From Stigmatella aurantiaca (GTDB lineage: Bacteria; Myxococcota; Myxococcia; Myxococcales; Myxococcaceae): a stretch of 64,000 bases of DNA. Of the stretch, positions 28,485 through 37,789 are shown piece by piece. The notes under the pieces are model-generated. The model saw nothing but the letters and a program-made list of their open reading frames with translations, searched no databases and was not told the DNA's origin. Location of the stretch: positions 62,001 through 126,000 of the forward strand of contig NZ_FOAP01000005.1 of NCBI RefSeq assembly GCF_900109545.1, read 5' to 3'. The position numbers and the translations under genes are program-made. The stretch's first letter is position 1, and every line of letters begins with the position of its first letter.

Positions 28485-29843
28485 TCACGAGCCCAGCCGG
28501 AAGCTGCGGACCACGCTCTGCAGCTCGACGGAGGTGTTGGTCAGCTCATTGGCCAGCGACGTCATGCGAGACACGGCGCTGGTCTGCTCCTGGATGACCG
28601 TCTGGATGGCCTCGGTGGAGGCGGCGTTGTTGCGCGCCACCAGGGAAATCTCCTCGATGGCCTTCACCATCTCCTTGCGGCCCTCGAGCTGCTCGCGCGA
28701 GCTCTCCGAGATGAGGTGCACCTTCTCGGCGCCCTGGCGCACGGTGTCGGTGATGGCGCCCATGTACTTGACGATGTTCGTCAAGTCCTCGCGCCCCTCG
28801 GACAGCTCCTCGATGCCCTCCTTCATGGCGGACACCACGGAGGTGGACTGGCCGGAGATGTCCCGCGCCAGCTTGGAGATCTGCTCGGCGGAGCGGCCCG
28901 CGCTCTCGGCGAGCTTGCGCACCTCGTCGGCCACCACCGCGAAGCCGCGGCCGTACTCGCCCGCGCGCGCCGCCTCGATGGTGGCGTTGAGCGCCAGGAG
29001 GTTCGTCTGCTGGGCCACCTGGGTGATGGCATCGACGATCTTCGAGATCTCCTGCGTCTTCTCGCCGAAGGCGAACACCTGGTGGCTGGCCGCCTCGATG
29101 CGGCTGAACACCTTCTTCACCTTCTCACCGGCCAGGCGCGCCGCCTTGCTGCCGTCCTCGGCGGCGCCGCTGGTGCCCGCCACGGTGCGCGCCGCGTCCT
29201 CGGCGCTCGCGGCGGTGCGCTGGATGGAGCCGGCCATCTCGGTGATGACCTTGGAGGCCTTGCTCACCAGGAGCGACTGCGCCTCGGCGCCCGAAGCGAT
29301 CTTCTCCATGGAGGAGCCCACTTCCTCCGTGGAGCTGTTCACGTTCTCCGCCGAGCGCTGCAGGTCGATGGCCGTGTCGGCCACGCTCTTGGCGGTGTCC
29401 TGGATCTTGCCCACCAGCTCGCGCAGGTTCTCCTGCATCTTGCTGATGGCGCTCGTCAGCTCGTCGATTTCGTCGCGCGCGCTGGAGGTGTCCGCGCTCA
29501 CCGTCTTGGACAAATCGCCCTGGGAAATCTCGAACGCGGAGCGCGACAGCACCCGGACGCGCGTCACGCGCGCCAGCAGCGAGGGCAGCTGCACGGCGGC
29601 CATCAGCGTCACGCCCGTGGCGATGATGAGGCGCACCCAGACGGGCAGCTTCATCTCCTCCATGGTGATGAAGGCCGCCGACAGCGCCGCGCCGAGCAGC
29701 ACGTAGCCGTTGAAGATCTTCCGCTGCAGCGAGACGATCCGTCCGCTGCTGGGCGGCTCCACGGAGCGCAGAAGCCGCTGCACGGGCTCGCGGCGGGGCG
29801 AGGAGACTCCAGGAGTCAATTCATCACGAAGGGGGCGGCGCAC
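28485..29843 (-). CDS. Methyl-accepting chemotaxis protein without a periplasmic domain, DifA-like
   Basis: About 450 residues. Two hydrophobic segments close together ([17 protein letters not shown] and [17 protein letters not shown]) are separated by only a few polar residues, so there is almost no periplasmic sensor. A HAMP-like stretch and a long signalling coiled coil follow, with the hairpin tip [28 protein letters not shown]-like core. This is the architecture of M. xanthus DifA, which does not sense by a periplasmic domain and needs type IV pili upstream. The start is uncertain: GTG 29843 is used, but TTG 29819 and GTG 29783 are also possible; none has a clear ribosome site. Confidence 0.8.
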   Translation of the reverse strand: MRRPLRDELTPGVSSPRREPVQRLLRSVEPPSSGRIVSLQRKIFNGYVLLGAALSAAFITMEEMKLPVWVRLIIATGVTLMAAVQLPSLLARVTRVRVLSRSAFEISQGDLSKTVSADTSSARDEIDELTSAISKMQENLRELVGKIQDTAKSVADTAIDLQRSAENVNSSTEEVGSSMEKIASGAEAQSLLVSKASKVITEMAGSIQRTAASAEDAARTVAGTSGAAEDGSKAARLAGEKVKKVFSRIEAASHQVFAFGEKTQEISKIVDAITQVAQQTNLLALNATIEAARAGEYGRGFAVVADEVRKLAESAGRSAEQISKLARDISGQSTSVVSAMKEGIEELSEGREDLTNIVKYMGAITDTVRQGAEKVHLISESSREQLEGRKEMVKAIEEISLVARNNAASTEAIQTVIQEQTSAVSRMTSLANELTNTSVELQSVVRSFRLGS

Positions 29844-29908
29844 GGGCAGGTGATTCCAGATGAGACGGCAGGAGCGTTCCGGGGGTTTAGCCTTGCCGTC
29901 CGACAGGG

Positions 29909-30859
29909 TCAATCCACCGGCGGGCGGACCCGGAAATGGTCGAAGCCTGGCGGGGGAGGAATCAACCGGCCTTGGGGGTCGCGAAGCACCCGGCGGCGCG
30001 CACGCGTCAGCAGCCCCACGGCCGTGACGCGCTCGCCTGCCCGGGCACAGGCCCGCTCGAACGCGGCCACCTGCTCCGGGGGCACCGCCAGAAGCAGCTC
30101 GTAGTCCTCGCCCCCCTCCAGTGCGCCCTCCCACCCCAGGGCCTGACGCACCGCGGAAGACATCGGCAGGTGGGACAGTTCCACCTCCGCCCCCACACCC
30201 GAGGCCTCGCACAGGTGGCCGAGATCCTGCGCGAGCCCATCCGAGAGGTCCATGCCCGCGGAGGCAAAGCGGGAGGCAAGCAGGCCCAGCGCCACGCGGG
30301 GCTGGGGCCTTCGCTGCCGCTGAATGGCGGCGCCCCGGCGGCGGCCCTCGCGCAGGAGGTTCAAGCCCAGGCGGGCCTCACCGAGCGTGCCGGACACATA
30401 GAGGAGGTGGCCGGGGCGCCCGCCCCCGCGGGTGAGGGCGGGGCGCTTCAGCTCGCCCGCGGCGGTAATCGTGAGCGACAGCTCGCGCGCGGAGGTGAAG
30501 TTGCCGCCCACGAGCGCCACGCGGTGCTCCCGGGCGAGCGCCGCCATGCCGCGCGCCAGGCGGCTCAGCTCGCGCCCGGGAAAGTCCCGGGGCAGCGCCA
30601 CGGCACACACGAACCAGCGCGGCGTGGCGCCCATGGCGGCCAGGTCCGAGAGGTTCACCGCGAGCGCCTTGTGGCCAATGTCCTCCGGGGAGAAGTGCGC
30701 GCGCGTGAAGTGCACGTCCTCCACCACCGCGTCCGTGGTGACGCACGTCTGGCCCCGGGAGGGGGGCAGCACGGCGCAGTCATCCCCGGGGCCCAGCGGC
30801 ACGCGGGCGCGGGGAAAGGCGCTCAGGAACCGCTCGATGAAGGAGAACTCTCCGCGCAT
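29909..30859 (-). CDS. thiL: Thiamine-monophosphate kinase ThiL
   Basis: A 316-residue ThiL. N-terminal [14 protein letters not shown], the GPGDDCAVL motif, [49 protein letters not shown] and [11 protein letters not shown] are all diagnostic of the family and cover the ATP/Mg sites. It converts thiamine phosphate to thiamine diphosphate with ATP. The start at ATG 30859 gives the conserved opening. It lies 65 bases upstream of the MCP gene and 19 bases downstream of the histidine kinase gene, on the same strand. Confidence 0.9.
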   Translation of the reverse strand: MRGEFSFIERFLSAFPRARVPLGPGDDCAVLPPSRGQTCVTTDAVVEDVHFTRAHFSPEDIGHKALAVNLSDLAAMGATPRWFVCAVALPRDFPGRELSRLARGMAALAREHRVALVGGNFTSARELSLTITAAGELKRPALTRGGGRPGHLLYVSGTLGEARLGLNLLREGRRRGAAIQRQRRPQPRVALGLLASRFASAGMDLSDGLAQDLGHLCEASGVGAEVELSHLPMSSAVRQALGWEGALEGGEDYELLLAVPPEQVAAFERACARAGERVTAVGLLTRARRRVLRDPQGRLIPPPPGFDHFRVRPPVD

Positions 30860-30878
30860 GGCCCCGGGGGCCTCCTTA

Positions 30879-32270
30879 TCAAAACCGGTCCGGCTCGGGC
30901 AGGGGCGGCAGCACGTGCACCCCGCCATCGCCCACCTGGGGAGGCCGCGCGGGCACCACCGCCGTGAAGCACGAGCCCTGCCCCGGCTGGCTTGCCACCA
31001 GCACCTTGCCGCCGTGCCCTTCCACGAAGCGCTTGACGATGGAAAGCCCCAGCCCCACGCCGCCGAACTCCCGCGTGGAGCTGGAGTCCACCTGGTAGAA
31101 GGTCTGGAAGATGCGCTCCAGCTGGTCAGCGCGGATGCCCACCCCCGAGTCCTCCACGGCGATGCGGTAGCCGGGCGCGTCCAGCTCCGCCTGGTGCCCG
31201 ACATCCGAGAGCCGCACCCGCACGTGGCCCTCCGGGGTGAACTTCACCGCGTTGGCCAGCAGGTTCACCAGCACCTGGTGCATCCGGCCCTTGTCGGCGA
31301 GCACGCGCGGCTGACGCAGCTCCGGCAGCACCACCTCCAGCTTCAGCCCCTTGCGCCGCGACTGGGGCGTCACGCTGGAGACCGCGGAGACCACCACCTC
31401 GGCCATGTCCACCGGCGCGAAGGCCAGCCGCAGCTTGCCCGCCTCTAGCTGGCTGATGTCCAGGATGGAGGTGATGAGATCGAGCAGCGTGCGCCCCATC
31501 TCCGTGATGGCCTGCACGCACTGCTGCTGCTCGGGGTTGAGCGGCCCGGTAATCCCCTCGGCCAAGAGCTCCGAGTAGGCGATGATGGAGGCCAGGGGCG
31601 TGCGCAGCTCGTGGCTCACCGTGCCCAGGAAGCTCGACTGGAGCCGGTCCATCTCCCGGAGCTTGCCCTGGAGCGAAGCCATGCGCGCATCGCGCACCTC
31701 CAGCTCCCGGCGAATCTCTCCCGCGGACTCCAGCTGGATGTGGCTGGCCAGCCACGAGCGGTGCCCCACCGCCAGGAGCGCCTCCAGCACCTGGGCGAAG
31801 TACGCTGCGGCCCGGACGGGGACGGAGCCCTGCTCGCCCGCGCGCGCCACGTCCATCCGCTCTGGCAGCCCCGCCACGGCCTCGGGCGCGAAGGGGCCGA
31901 ACACCGCCCGCCCCAGCTCGCTGCCCTCCCACCGCACCTGGAGGACGAGGTAGCGCGCGCCGCTGGGACACGCCAGCGCGTGGAGGCCCGAGCTGAGCGG
32001 CGCCCGGACTGGGCACCCCTCGCCCTCCGGTGCGCCGGCGGTGCGGTGGGTGCAGAAGGGCCCCTGGGGCCCCTGGCTGCCCGCAAGGCACACGCCCTGG
32101 GTGTCGAGCACCTGAACCCCCATGCCCTGCAGGGCCGCGAAGCCCTCCACCATGCCGGCCAGCGACGGCACGTCCAGCAGCTCCGCCAGCGCCGGCGTGC
32201 GGTTCAAGAGGGTATCGGGGCGGGGCGCTGCCTCGCCCTCCCATGACGTCTGCCCTGGGTCCACGCTCAT
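30879..32270 (-). CDS. Histidine kinase with an N-terminal PocR-like sensory domain
   Basis: A 463-residue soluble histidine kinase. Residues about 22-165 resemble a PocR/PAS-like ligand domain (LAELLDVPSLAGMVEGFAAL, then FCTHR...GCPVRAP cysteines). A coiled linker leads to the dimerisation domain with FLGTVSHELRTPLASIIAYSELL (phospho-His at about 220). The ATPase domain has N-box NLLANAVKFTP, G1 VEDSGVGI, F-box IFQTFYQ and G2 GVGLGLSIVK. There is no transmembrane segment or receiver. Its ATG overlaps the stop of the upstream MglA-like GTPase gene by four bases, so the two are co-translated and probably act in one pathway. Confidence 0.85.
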   Translation of the reverse strand: MSVDPGQTSWEGEAAPRPDTLLNRTPALAELLDVPSLAGMVEGFAALQGMGVQVLDTQGVCLAGSQGPQGPFCTHRTAGAPEGEGCPVRAPLSSGLHALACPSGARYLVLQVRWEGSELGRAVFGPFAPEAVAGLPERMDVARAGEQGSVPVRAAAYFAQVLEALLAVGHRSWLASHIQLESAGEIRRELEVRDARMASLQGKLREMDRLQSSFLGTVSHELRTPLASIIAYSELLAEGITGPLNPEQQQCVQAITEMGRTLLDLITSILDISQLEAGKLRLAFAPVDMAEVVVSAVSSVTPQSRRKGLKLEVVLPELRQPRVLADKGRMHQVLVNLLANAVKFTPEGHVRVRLSDVGHQAELDAPGYRIAVEDSGVGIRADQLERIFQTFYQVDSSSTREFGGVGLGLSIVKRFVEGHGGKVLVASQPGQGSCFTAVVPARPPQVGDGGVHVLPPLPEPDRF

Positions 32271-32980
32271 CCCGCCCCTCCTCTGGAACTCTTGCCACCC
32301 GGGTAGCGGCCCTCGAGCGAAGTCCCCCGGAGCTCCAGGTGCTGGAACACCCGGAGGAGGAACTCCTCCTCGCTCAGGCCGATGTTTCGCGCGAGGTTCG
32401 CGTCCGCGTCGAGCCGCTGCCAGGCCAGCTGCATCAGCTCGTGGAAGGTTTCACACACCCCTTCGCCGCGCACGGCCACCGCGCCCAGCACCGGCTCCCG
32501 GCCCCGGCGGCGCAGCAGCTCCAGCTCCTCCTCCGGGCGGGCATCCGGCAGGTCCCGCTTGTTGAACTGGATGACGACGGGCACCCGGTCCGGGTCCAAC
32601 CCGTTCTCCCGCATGTCGTCCCGGAGGCTGTGCCAGTACCGGTTGTTCTCCGCCGTGGCGCTGCGCCTGCTGTCCGCCACGAACGCCACCGCGTCGGCGG
32701 CCCGGAGCACGATGCGGCGCGTGGCGACATGGATGACCTGCCCTGGCACCGTCAGCAGCTTCACCTTGACGTTGTAGCCTCGCGAGGAGGCGAAGAAGAC
32801 CGGCAGAAGGTCGAAGAAGAGTGTCCGGTCGTCGCGGGTCTCCACCGACAGCAGCCGCCCTCGCACCTCGGGGCTCGCCCGGGCGTACAGCTGGCGCAGA
32901 TTGGTCGTCTTCCCACTGAGCCCGGGCCCGTAGTAGACGATCTTGAGCGTGAGCTCGCGCTGGGCGTGGTTCAGTTGCAA
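32267..32980 (-). CDS. MglA-like small GTPase
   Basis: A 237-residue Ras-like GTPase. P-loop GPGLSGKTT at about residue 18, switch II region LLTVPGQ where classical Ras has DxxG, and NKRD for guanine recognition. The opening LNHAQRELTLKIVYYGPGL matches the MglA subfamily, whose founding member sets cell polarity and reversals in M. xanthus. The start is a TTG at 32980, chosen because it gives exactly the conserved N-terminus; its ribosome site is weak. A C-terminal extension of about 40 residues after the G domain is specific to this copy. It overlaps the histidine kinase gene, so a shared signalling role is likely. Confidence 0.82.
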   Translation of the reverse strand: MQLNHAQRELTLKIVYYGPGLSGKTTNLRQLYARASPEVRGRLLSVETRDDRTLFFDLLPVFFASSRGYNVKVKLLTVPGQVIHVATRRIVLRAADAVAFVADSRRSATAENNRYWHSLRDDMRENGLDPDRVPVVIQFNKRDLPDARPEEELELLRRRGREPVLGAVAVRGEGVCETFHELMQLAWQRLDADANLARNIGLSEEEFLLRVFQHLELRGTSLEGRYPGGKSSRGGAG

Positions 32981-33240
32981 GCAGGACTCGGGCGGGCAAG
33001 GAAGAGGGCCATCCCCCCCTCGCCCCAGGACGTTGGGTTTTAAGTGAGGTGTCCGCCAATGGAAAGCCGCCCGGAGAGCAGACGAGAAGGACCGGCCGGC
33101 CTGCTTGGAATGGACCTGTCCTGTGAGCAGTTTGAATGGGTCCGGCTTCTCACGAGTTGAGGGGAAATGTGCGCGGAAACACCTCGTGCACGCATACCGG
33201 TCTAACGGTTAGGATCGCAGCGCGACGGAGGAGCAAGGCG

Positions 33241-33774
33241 ATGACGATGAAGCAGGTGGACCCGGGCGTGGAGGTGGCGGTGCCAGTCATGGACGCAGCC
33301 AATCCCCCCAATGATCTGGCCTCGGCGGTCAAGATGTCCCCCCCGACCGATGAGGACATGAGCCTGGTGGCCTCCCTGCGCGCCAGCTCGGATCCGTGGA
33401 AGAGCCGGGGAGAGACGCAGGAGGAGAGCCTCCAGGCCCTCACGCAGCTGCGGCCCTTCCTGCACGTGGCGAAGCTGCAGGGACAGTCGGTGGGCTACGT
33501 CACCGTGGAGCGCGACGGCCCGGTGCCCGGCGCCGCGTACATGCGCAACATCGTGGTCCGGCCGGACCTGCGCAAGCAGGGGCTGGGCATGGTGCTGCTC
33601 AACCACGGCGTGCAGACCGCGCGCGACATGTACCGCAAGACGCTCGCGCTGCGCGTGGACCCGGCCAACGGCCCCGCGGTGAGCTTCTACCGCAAGGCGG
33701 GCTTCACCACCGTGGCCACGGTGGTGTCCAAGAAGTCCGGCAAGCTGCGCCTGTTGATGTCCCGCGAGCTGTAA
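33241..33774 (+). CDS. GNAT-family N-acetyltransferase
   Basis: A 177-residue acetyltransferase. Motif A is visible as MRNIVVRPDLRKQGLGMVLLNHGVQTAR, the acetyl-CoA pyrophosphate-binding R/Q-x-x-G-x-G/A loop, followed by FYRKAGFTTVATVVSKKSG, the usual motif B. The first 40 residues are extra and look disordered. GGAG precedes ATG 33241. The substrate is unknown. A hairpin at 33796-33824 follows the stop. Confidence 0.8.
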   Translation: MTMKQVDPGVEVAVPVMDAANPPNDLASAVKMSPPTDEDMSLVASLRASSDPWKSRGETQEESLQALTQLRPFLHVAKLQGQSVGYVTVERDGPVPGAAYMRNIVVRPDLRKQGLGMVLLNHGVQTARDMYRKTLALRVDPANGPAVSFYRKAGFTTVATVVSKKSGKLRLLMSREL

Positions 33775-33795
33775 GCGCCCGCCGGGAGCATCCCT

Positions 33796-33824
33796 GGGCG
33801 GGAGGAACGCGCTGCCTCCCGCCC
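33796..33824 (+). terminator. Strong GC hairpin after the acetyltransferase gene
   Basis: GGGCGGGAGG and CCTCCCGCCC form a perfect ten-base stem with a nine-base loop, 22 bases past the stop codon. There is no T-run, which is common for GC-rich terminators. Confidence 0.5.
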
Positions 33825-33872
33825 GCCACCCGAGGTGGCCTCACCCGAGGGCGCCAGGGTACCCTTCACCGC

Positions 33873-34790
33873 ATGAGCACCTCTTCCGAGCACCTGCTGG
33901 CCGGCCCCTGGGGGCTGCCCGGTGAACTCGATTCGGAGCTGGCCCGCGCGCTGGAGCAGCAGAGCTACGGCACCGCGCTGGCCCTGCTGCGCGACGCGCT
34001 TCCCGACAACCCGCCGCCGCGGCTGCTCGTGCTGCTGGCCTTCGTGCGCTTCCAGGATGCGCTGGAGGTGATGGTCTCGGAGCTGATGCCCGCGGCGCAG
34101 GAGGCCCTGGCGCTGCTGGAGCGCGCCACCGAGGCCGGGCTGCCGCTGGAGGCCGTGGCCCCACTGCGCGAGGAAGTCGAGCACACCCTGGCCGAGGAGA
34201 CGGCGCGCGAGCTGGCCGCGGAGCGCATGACGCCCGAGCGCGCCGCCCAGGCCCCGCTGGAGGAAGTCCTCGAGGCGGCCAGCGCCCTGCGCGCCTCCCA
34301 GCCCGCGCGCGCCGCGGAGCTGTTCCTCGTGGCCGCGGAGCGTGGCGAGCCCGTGCGCGCCCCCCTGCACCGCGCGGAGGCCGGCCTGGCCCTGTACCAG
34401 GCGGGCCGCGTGGAGGAGGCCCGGCCCCTGTTGGAGGCCACCCTGGCCGCCGACTGGCGCCCCCCGGAGCTGTGGCGGGACCGGCTCCAGGTGGACTGGG
34501 CCGCCACACTGCTGCTGGAGCGGGCCCACCGCGCCCAGGACACCGCCGCGTTCGAGGCCCTGTGGACCCAGGCGCAGGCCCTGGGGCGCCAGTACCAGCG
34601 CCCCTTCCCCTTCAGCTGGCTCACCCAGGAGCGCCTGCTCACGCTGCTGCTCGAGCGCCAGGACGGCCCCCGGGCGGCCCAGGTGGCCCTGCGCCTGGAG
34701 TCCAGCCGCGAGTACCTCCCGCGCGCCCTCGCCGCGAAGGTGGCAGAAGCGCGCACCCTGGCCCGGCGCCAGTCCGTCCCGCCCTCGTGA
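33873..34790 (+). CDS. TPR-like helical repeat protein, function unknown
   Basis: A 305-residue Ala/Leu/Glu-rich protein with helix pairs of the TPR style, for example RAEAGLALYQAGRVEEARPLLEATLA (about residues 170-195). There is no signal peptide or catalytic motif. The start ATG 33873 gives MSTSSEHLL; the frame is open upstream but overlaps the acetyltransferase. It ends 80 bases before the first PilT-like gene, so it may belong to the same transcript as a partner in pilus or surface-polymer control; that is inference only. Confidence 0.55.
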   Translation: MSTSSEHLLAGPWGLPGELDSELARALEQQSYGTALALLRDALPDNPPPRLLVLLAFVRFQDALEVMVSELMPAAQEALALLERATEAGLPLEAVAPLREEVEHTLAEETARELAAERMTPERAAQAPLEEVLEAASALRASQPARAAELFLVAAERGEPVRAPLHRAEAGLALYQAGRVEEARPLLEATLAADWRPPELWRDRLQVDWAATLLLERAHRAQDTAAFEALWTQAQALGRQYQRPFPFSWLTQERLLTLLLERQDGPRAAQVALRLESSREYLPRALAAKVAEARTLARRQSVPPS

Positions 34791-34869
34791 CGATGTTTTC
34801 GAGGGGTTGGACTATCCTGTGCCGGAGTCTTTTTCCTTCCATGACCCTCGAGCCGACGCGGATCCTCTC

Positions 34870-36570
34870 ATGAAGCCCCTCGCGGAGATGCTGCGCTACC
34901 TGTCCCATCCGGCCATCACGGAGCTGGCCCTGACCACCGGGCGCTGCCCGATGATCAAAAGCACCAATGGCTACGAGCCGGTGGACAACGCCGTGCTCAC
35001 CGCGGACGAGCTGAACCGCACCCTGCTGGCCATGGTGGGCCGGGAACGCGCCGCCTCGGTGACGGAGAAGCCCGTGAAGTGGTCCGTGCGCGCCGAGGGC
35101 ATGGCCACCCTGTCCATCGTCGCGGCGCGCCGCGGAGAGCTGCTCAGCCTCCGGGTGATGCGCACCGGCGACAGCCCCGCGGCCGCCCCGGGCGCAAGCC
35201 CCGCTCCCGCTCCCGCCGCCGCTGAAGCCCTCAACGGGGACCCCAACGGGGACCCCAACGCCCCCGTGGCGCCCAACATCCCGCCCATCCGCCCTTCCTC
35301 CGTGGGCCTCAAGCCCGTCAAGGGCGCGGTGCCGCCCCCGGCGCTCAGCCCGGCTCCCGCGGCCCCCGCCCCCGCGGCCGCCCCCGCGCCGTCCCTCCAG
35401 GTGGGGGCCTCGCGCGCGGACCTGGGGCGGGATTTGCCCGCGCTGATGGAGGAGGCGCGGCGAATGGGGGCCAGTGACTTGCACATCGTCGCGGGCCGGC
35501 CGCCCCTGTTCCGCGTGGCCTCGGAGCTGAAGCCCGAGGGCGAGGTGATTTCCCCCGAGCGCGTGGAGCAGATGCTCCTGCCCCTGGTGCCCGCCCGCCT
35601 GCGGCCGGTGCTGGACAAGGAGGGCAGCTGTGACTTCTCGTTCGAGGCACCGGGCAACGGACGGTTCCGCGTCAACGTGGGCCGCCAGCGCACGGGCCTC
35701 AAGGGCTCCTTCCGCGTCATCTCCCGGGAGATTCCCACCCTGGAGTCCCTGGGGCTGCCGCCGAGCATCGCCAAGGCGGCGCACCACCACCAGGGGCTCA
35801 TCGTCGTCACCGGCCCCTCGGGCCACGGCAAGACGAGCACGATGACGGCCCTCGTGGACCTCATCAACCGCGAGTCCAAGCACCACGTGCTCACCGTGGA
35901 GGACCCGGTGGAGTACCTCCACCCGCGCAAGCAGGCGCTCCTGAGCCAGCGCGAGGTGGGCACCCACACCCGCACCTTCGGCAGCGCCCTGAAGGGCTCG
36001 CTGCGCGAGGATCCGGACGTCATCGTCGTGGGCGAGCTGCGCGACACGGAGACGGTGCGCATGGCGCTGGCGGCCAGCGAGACGGGCCACCTGCTCATCA
36101 GCACGATGAACACCCCCAGCGCGGCGAAGACCATCGACCGGTTGATCGACTTGTTCCCCCCGGGCGACCAGGCCCAGGTGCGCCTGACGCTGGCCTCCAG
36201 CCTGCGGCTCATCGTCAGCCAGCGGCTCTTGCCCTCCGCCGATGGCAAGGGCCTGGTGGTGGCCGCCGAGGTGCTCCCAGGCTCGGTGGCCCTGGGCAAC
36301 CTCATCCGCGACAACAAGACGTTCCAGATTCCCTCGCTCCAGCAGCGCGGCAAGAGCCTGGGCATCATCCGCTTCGACGACTCGCTGGCGGAGCTCGTCA
36401 AGGCGGGCAAGACGACGCTGGAGATCGCCCGGGGCTTCGCCGAGAGCCCCGACGAGCTGGAGGCCGTGGTGACGGGCAAGCGCCCCGGGGCCCCGCAGCC
36501 CGAGGCGCCCGCGCAGGACCAGAAGCTGATGAACAAGGTGGGCTCGCTGCTGGGCCGCCGCAGCGCCTAA
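34870..36570 (+). CDS. PilT-family ATPase with an extra N-terminal domain
   Basis: A 566-residue protein. Residues 1-95 are a small domain ending in a Pro/Ala-rich linker of about 90 residues. Residues about 185-540 are a PilT-type AAA ATPase: DLHIVAGRPP, Walker A GPSGHGKTST, Asp-box EDPVEYLH, Walker B REDPDVIVVGELRDTET. In the His-box the usual HT is replaced by N-T (ISTMNTPSAAKTIDR), and the family AIRNLIRE motif reads LGNLIRDNKTFQI. These changes suggest a paralogue with altered hydrolysis or regulation. ATG 34870 is used; GTG 34819 is possible. It is followed 12 bases later by a second PilT-like gene. Confidence 0.85.
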   Translation: MKPLAEMLRYLSHPAITELALTTGRCPMIKSTNGYEPVDNAVLTADELNRTLLAMVGRERAASVTEKPVKWSVRAEGMATLSIVAARRGELLSLRVMRTGDSPAAAPGASPAPAPAAAEALNGDPNGDPNAPVAPNIPPIRPSSVGLKPVKGAVPPPALSPAPAAPAPAAAPAPSLQVGASRADLGRDLPALMEEARRMGASDLHIVAGRPPLFRVASELKPEGEVISPERVEQMLLPLVPARLRPVLDKEGSCDFSFEAPGNGRFRVNVGRQRTGLKGSFRVISREIPTLESLGLPPSIAKAAHHHQGLIVVTGPSGHGKTSTMTALVDLINRESKHHVLTVEDPVEYLHPRKQALLSQREVGTHTRTFGSALKGSLREDPDVIVVGELRDTETVRMALAASETGHLLISTMNTPSAAKTIDRLIDLFPPGDQAQVRLTLASSLRLIVSQRLLPSADGKGLVVAAEVLPGSVALGNLIRDNKTFQIPSLQQRGKSLGIIRFDDSLAELVKAGKTTLEIARGFAESPDELEAVVTGKRPGAPQPEAPAQDQKLMNKVGSLLGRRSA

Positions 36571-36582
36571 GGACGGACGGAC

Positions 36583-37689
36583 ATGAACGCCCAGCCCCGC
36601 ATCGCCACGCTCTTCGACGCGCTGCTCGCCGAGAAGGGCAGCGACCTCCACATGAGCATCGGGCACCCGCCCATGGGCCGCATCCGCGGGGAGCTGACGC
36701 CCCTGCGCGAGGCGCCGCTCACCGCGCCCGAGCTGGAGGGCCTGCTGTTCGACCTGGTCAACCCGGACCAGAAGAAGCAAATCACCGAGGAGATGGACCT
36801 CGACTTCGCCTACAGCTACGGGACGAAGGCCCGCTTCCGCGCCAACTACTTCTACAAGACGACGGGCCTGGCGGCCGTCTTCCGCACCATTCCCAGCAAG
36901 GTGCTCACGCTCACGGACCTGAACACCCCGGAGGTGGTGCGCAAGCTGGCCGAGCGCCGCAGCGGGCTGGTGCTCGTCACCGGCCCCACGGGCAGCGGCA
37001 AGTCCACCACGCTCGCGGGGATGATCAACCACATCAACCAGACCCGCCACGCGCACATCCTCACCATCGAGGACCCGGTGGAGTTCGTGCACGAGTCCCT
37101 CAAGGCCCAGGTGACGCACCGCGAGGTGGGCCCCCACGCCATCAACTTCGCCACCGCCATCCGCTCGGCGGGCCGCGAGGACCCGAACGTCATCCTCATC
37201 GGCGAGTTGCGCACCAACGAGACGATGAAGCTGGCGCTCCAGCTGGCGAGCTTCGGCGTGCTCGTGTTCGCCACGGTGCACACCAACAGCGCGCCGGCCA
37301 CCATCGACCGCATCGTCAACGCCTTTCCCGCCGACGAGCAGCCGGCCATCCGCGGCATGCTCGCCGAGAGCCTCGCGGGCATCGTCGCCCAGCAGCTCGT
37401 CCGCACCGCGGACGGCAAGGGCCGCGTGGCGGCGCTGGAGATTCTCATCGGCGGCAGCGCCATCTCGTCCATGATTCGCGAGGGCAAGGTGTTCCAGATC
37501 GCCAGCAAGATGCAGGCGGGCCAGGCCCAGGGCATGCAGACCCTGGACATGCACCTGGAGAAGCTGGTGGCCGCGGGCACCATCGCCCCCGAGGCCGCGC
37601 TGGACAAGGCCCAGGACCGCGAGTCCTTCGCCAAGACGCTCCAGCGCATCAAGCCGGACTTCGTGCTGTCCGACGACCTGAAGGGCTAG
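36583..37689 (+). CDS. PilT-family ATPase paralogue
   Basis: A 368-residue PilT-like protein of normal length. GSDLHMSIGHPP opens the N-terminal domain. Walker A GPTGSGKSTT, Asp-box EDPVEFVHES, Walker B REDPNVILIGELRTNET (ELRT instead of EMRD), and a His-box FATVHTNSAPATIDR with the His retained. The C-terminal ISSMIREGKVFQI is close to the AIRNLIRE loop. It has an intact ATP site, so it is probably an active retraction-type motor subunit or a partner of the preceding copy. Both genes are coupled by a 12-base gap. M. xanthus also carries extra pilT-like genes near its dif genes, as far as I recall. Confidence 0.87.
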   Translation: MNAQPRIATLFDALLAEKGSDLHMSIGHPPMGRIRGELTPLREAPLTAPELEGLLFDLVNPDQKKQITEEMDLDFAYSYGTKARFRANYFYKTTGLAAVFRTIPSKVLTLTDLNTPEVVRKLAERRSGLVLVTGPTGSGKSTTLAGMINHINQTRHAHILTIEDPVEFVHESLKAQVTHREVGPHAINFATAIRSAGREDPNVILIGELRTNETMKLALQLASFGVLVFATVHTNSAPATIDRIVNAFPADEQPAIRGMLAESLAGIVAQQLVRTADGKGRVAALEILIGGSAISSMIREGKVFQIASKMQAGQAQGMQTLDMHLEKLVAAGTIAPEAALDKAQDRESFAKTLQRIKPDFVLSDDLKG

Positions 37690-37724
37690 GAGCCCTCCCG
37701 GCGAGGAGGCGGGGTGAACCTTCT

Positions 37725-37765
37725 ACGAAGCTCTTCGTTGACTCCTACGAATGGCTTCGTATATT
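37725..37765 (+). promoter_or_regulatory. Promoter and paired BlaI-type operators of the blaI-blaR1 operon
   Basis: Two inverted repeats share the half-site ACGAA/TTCGT. The first is ACGAAGCTCTTCGT at 37725-37738 and the second TACGAATGGCTTCGTA at 37746-37761. Their centres are 22 bases apart, about two helical turns. Between and across them lies a housekeeping-type promoter: -35 TTGACT at 37738-37743 and -10 TATATT at 37760-37765, spaced by 16 bases. A repressor bound to both sites would cover the promoter, consistent with autorepression by the BlaI-family protein encoded 25 bases further on. GAAGGAG (37778-37784) is the ribosome site. Confidence 0.8.
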
Positions 37766-37789
37766 GGTTCGCACCACGAAGGAGCCTCC

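Noticed and set aside
35236-35265. Short direct repeat GGGGACCCCAAC in the first PilT-like gene
   Set aside because: Only two or three copies in a Pro/Ala/Asn linker; a trivial low-complexity expansion, not a functional element.
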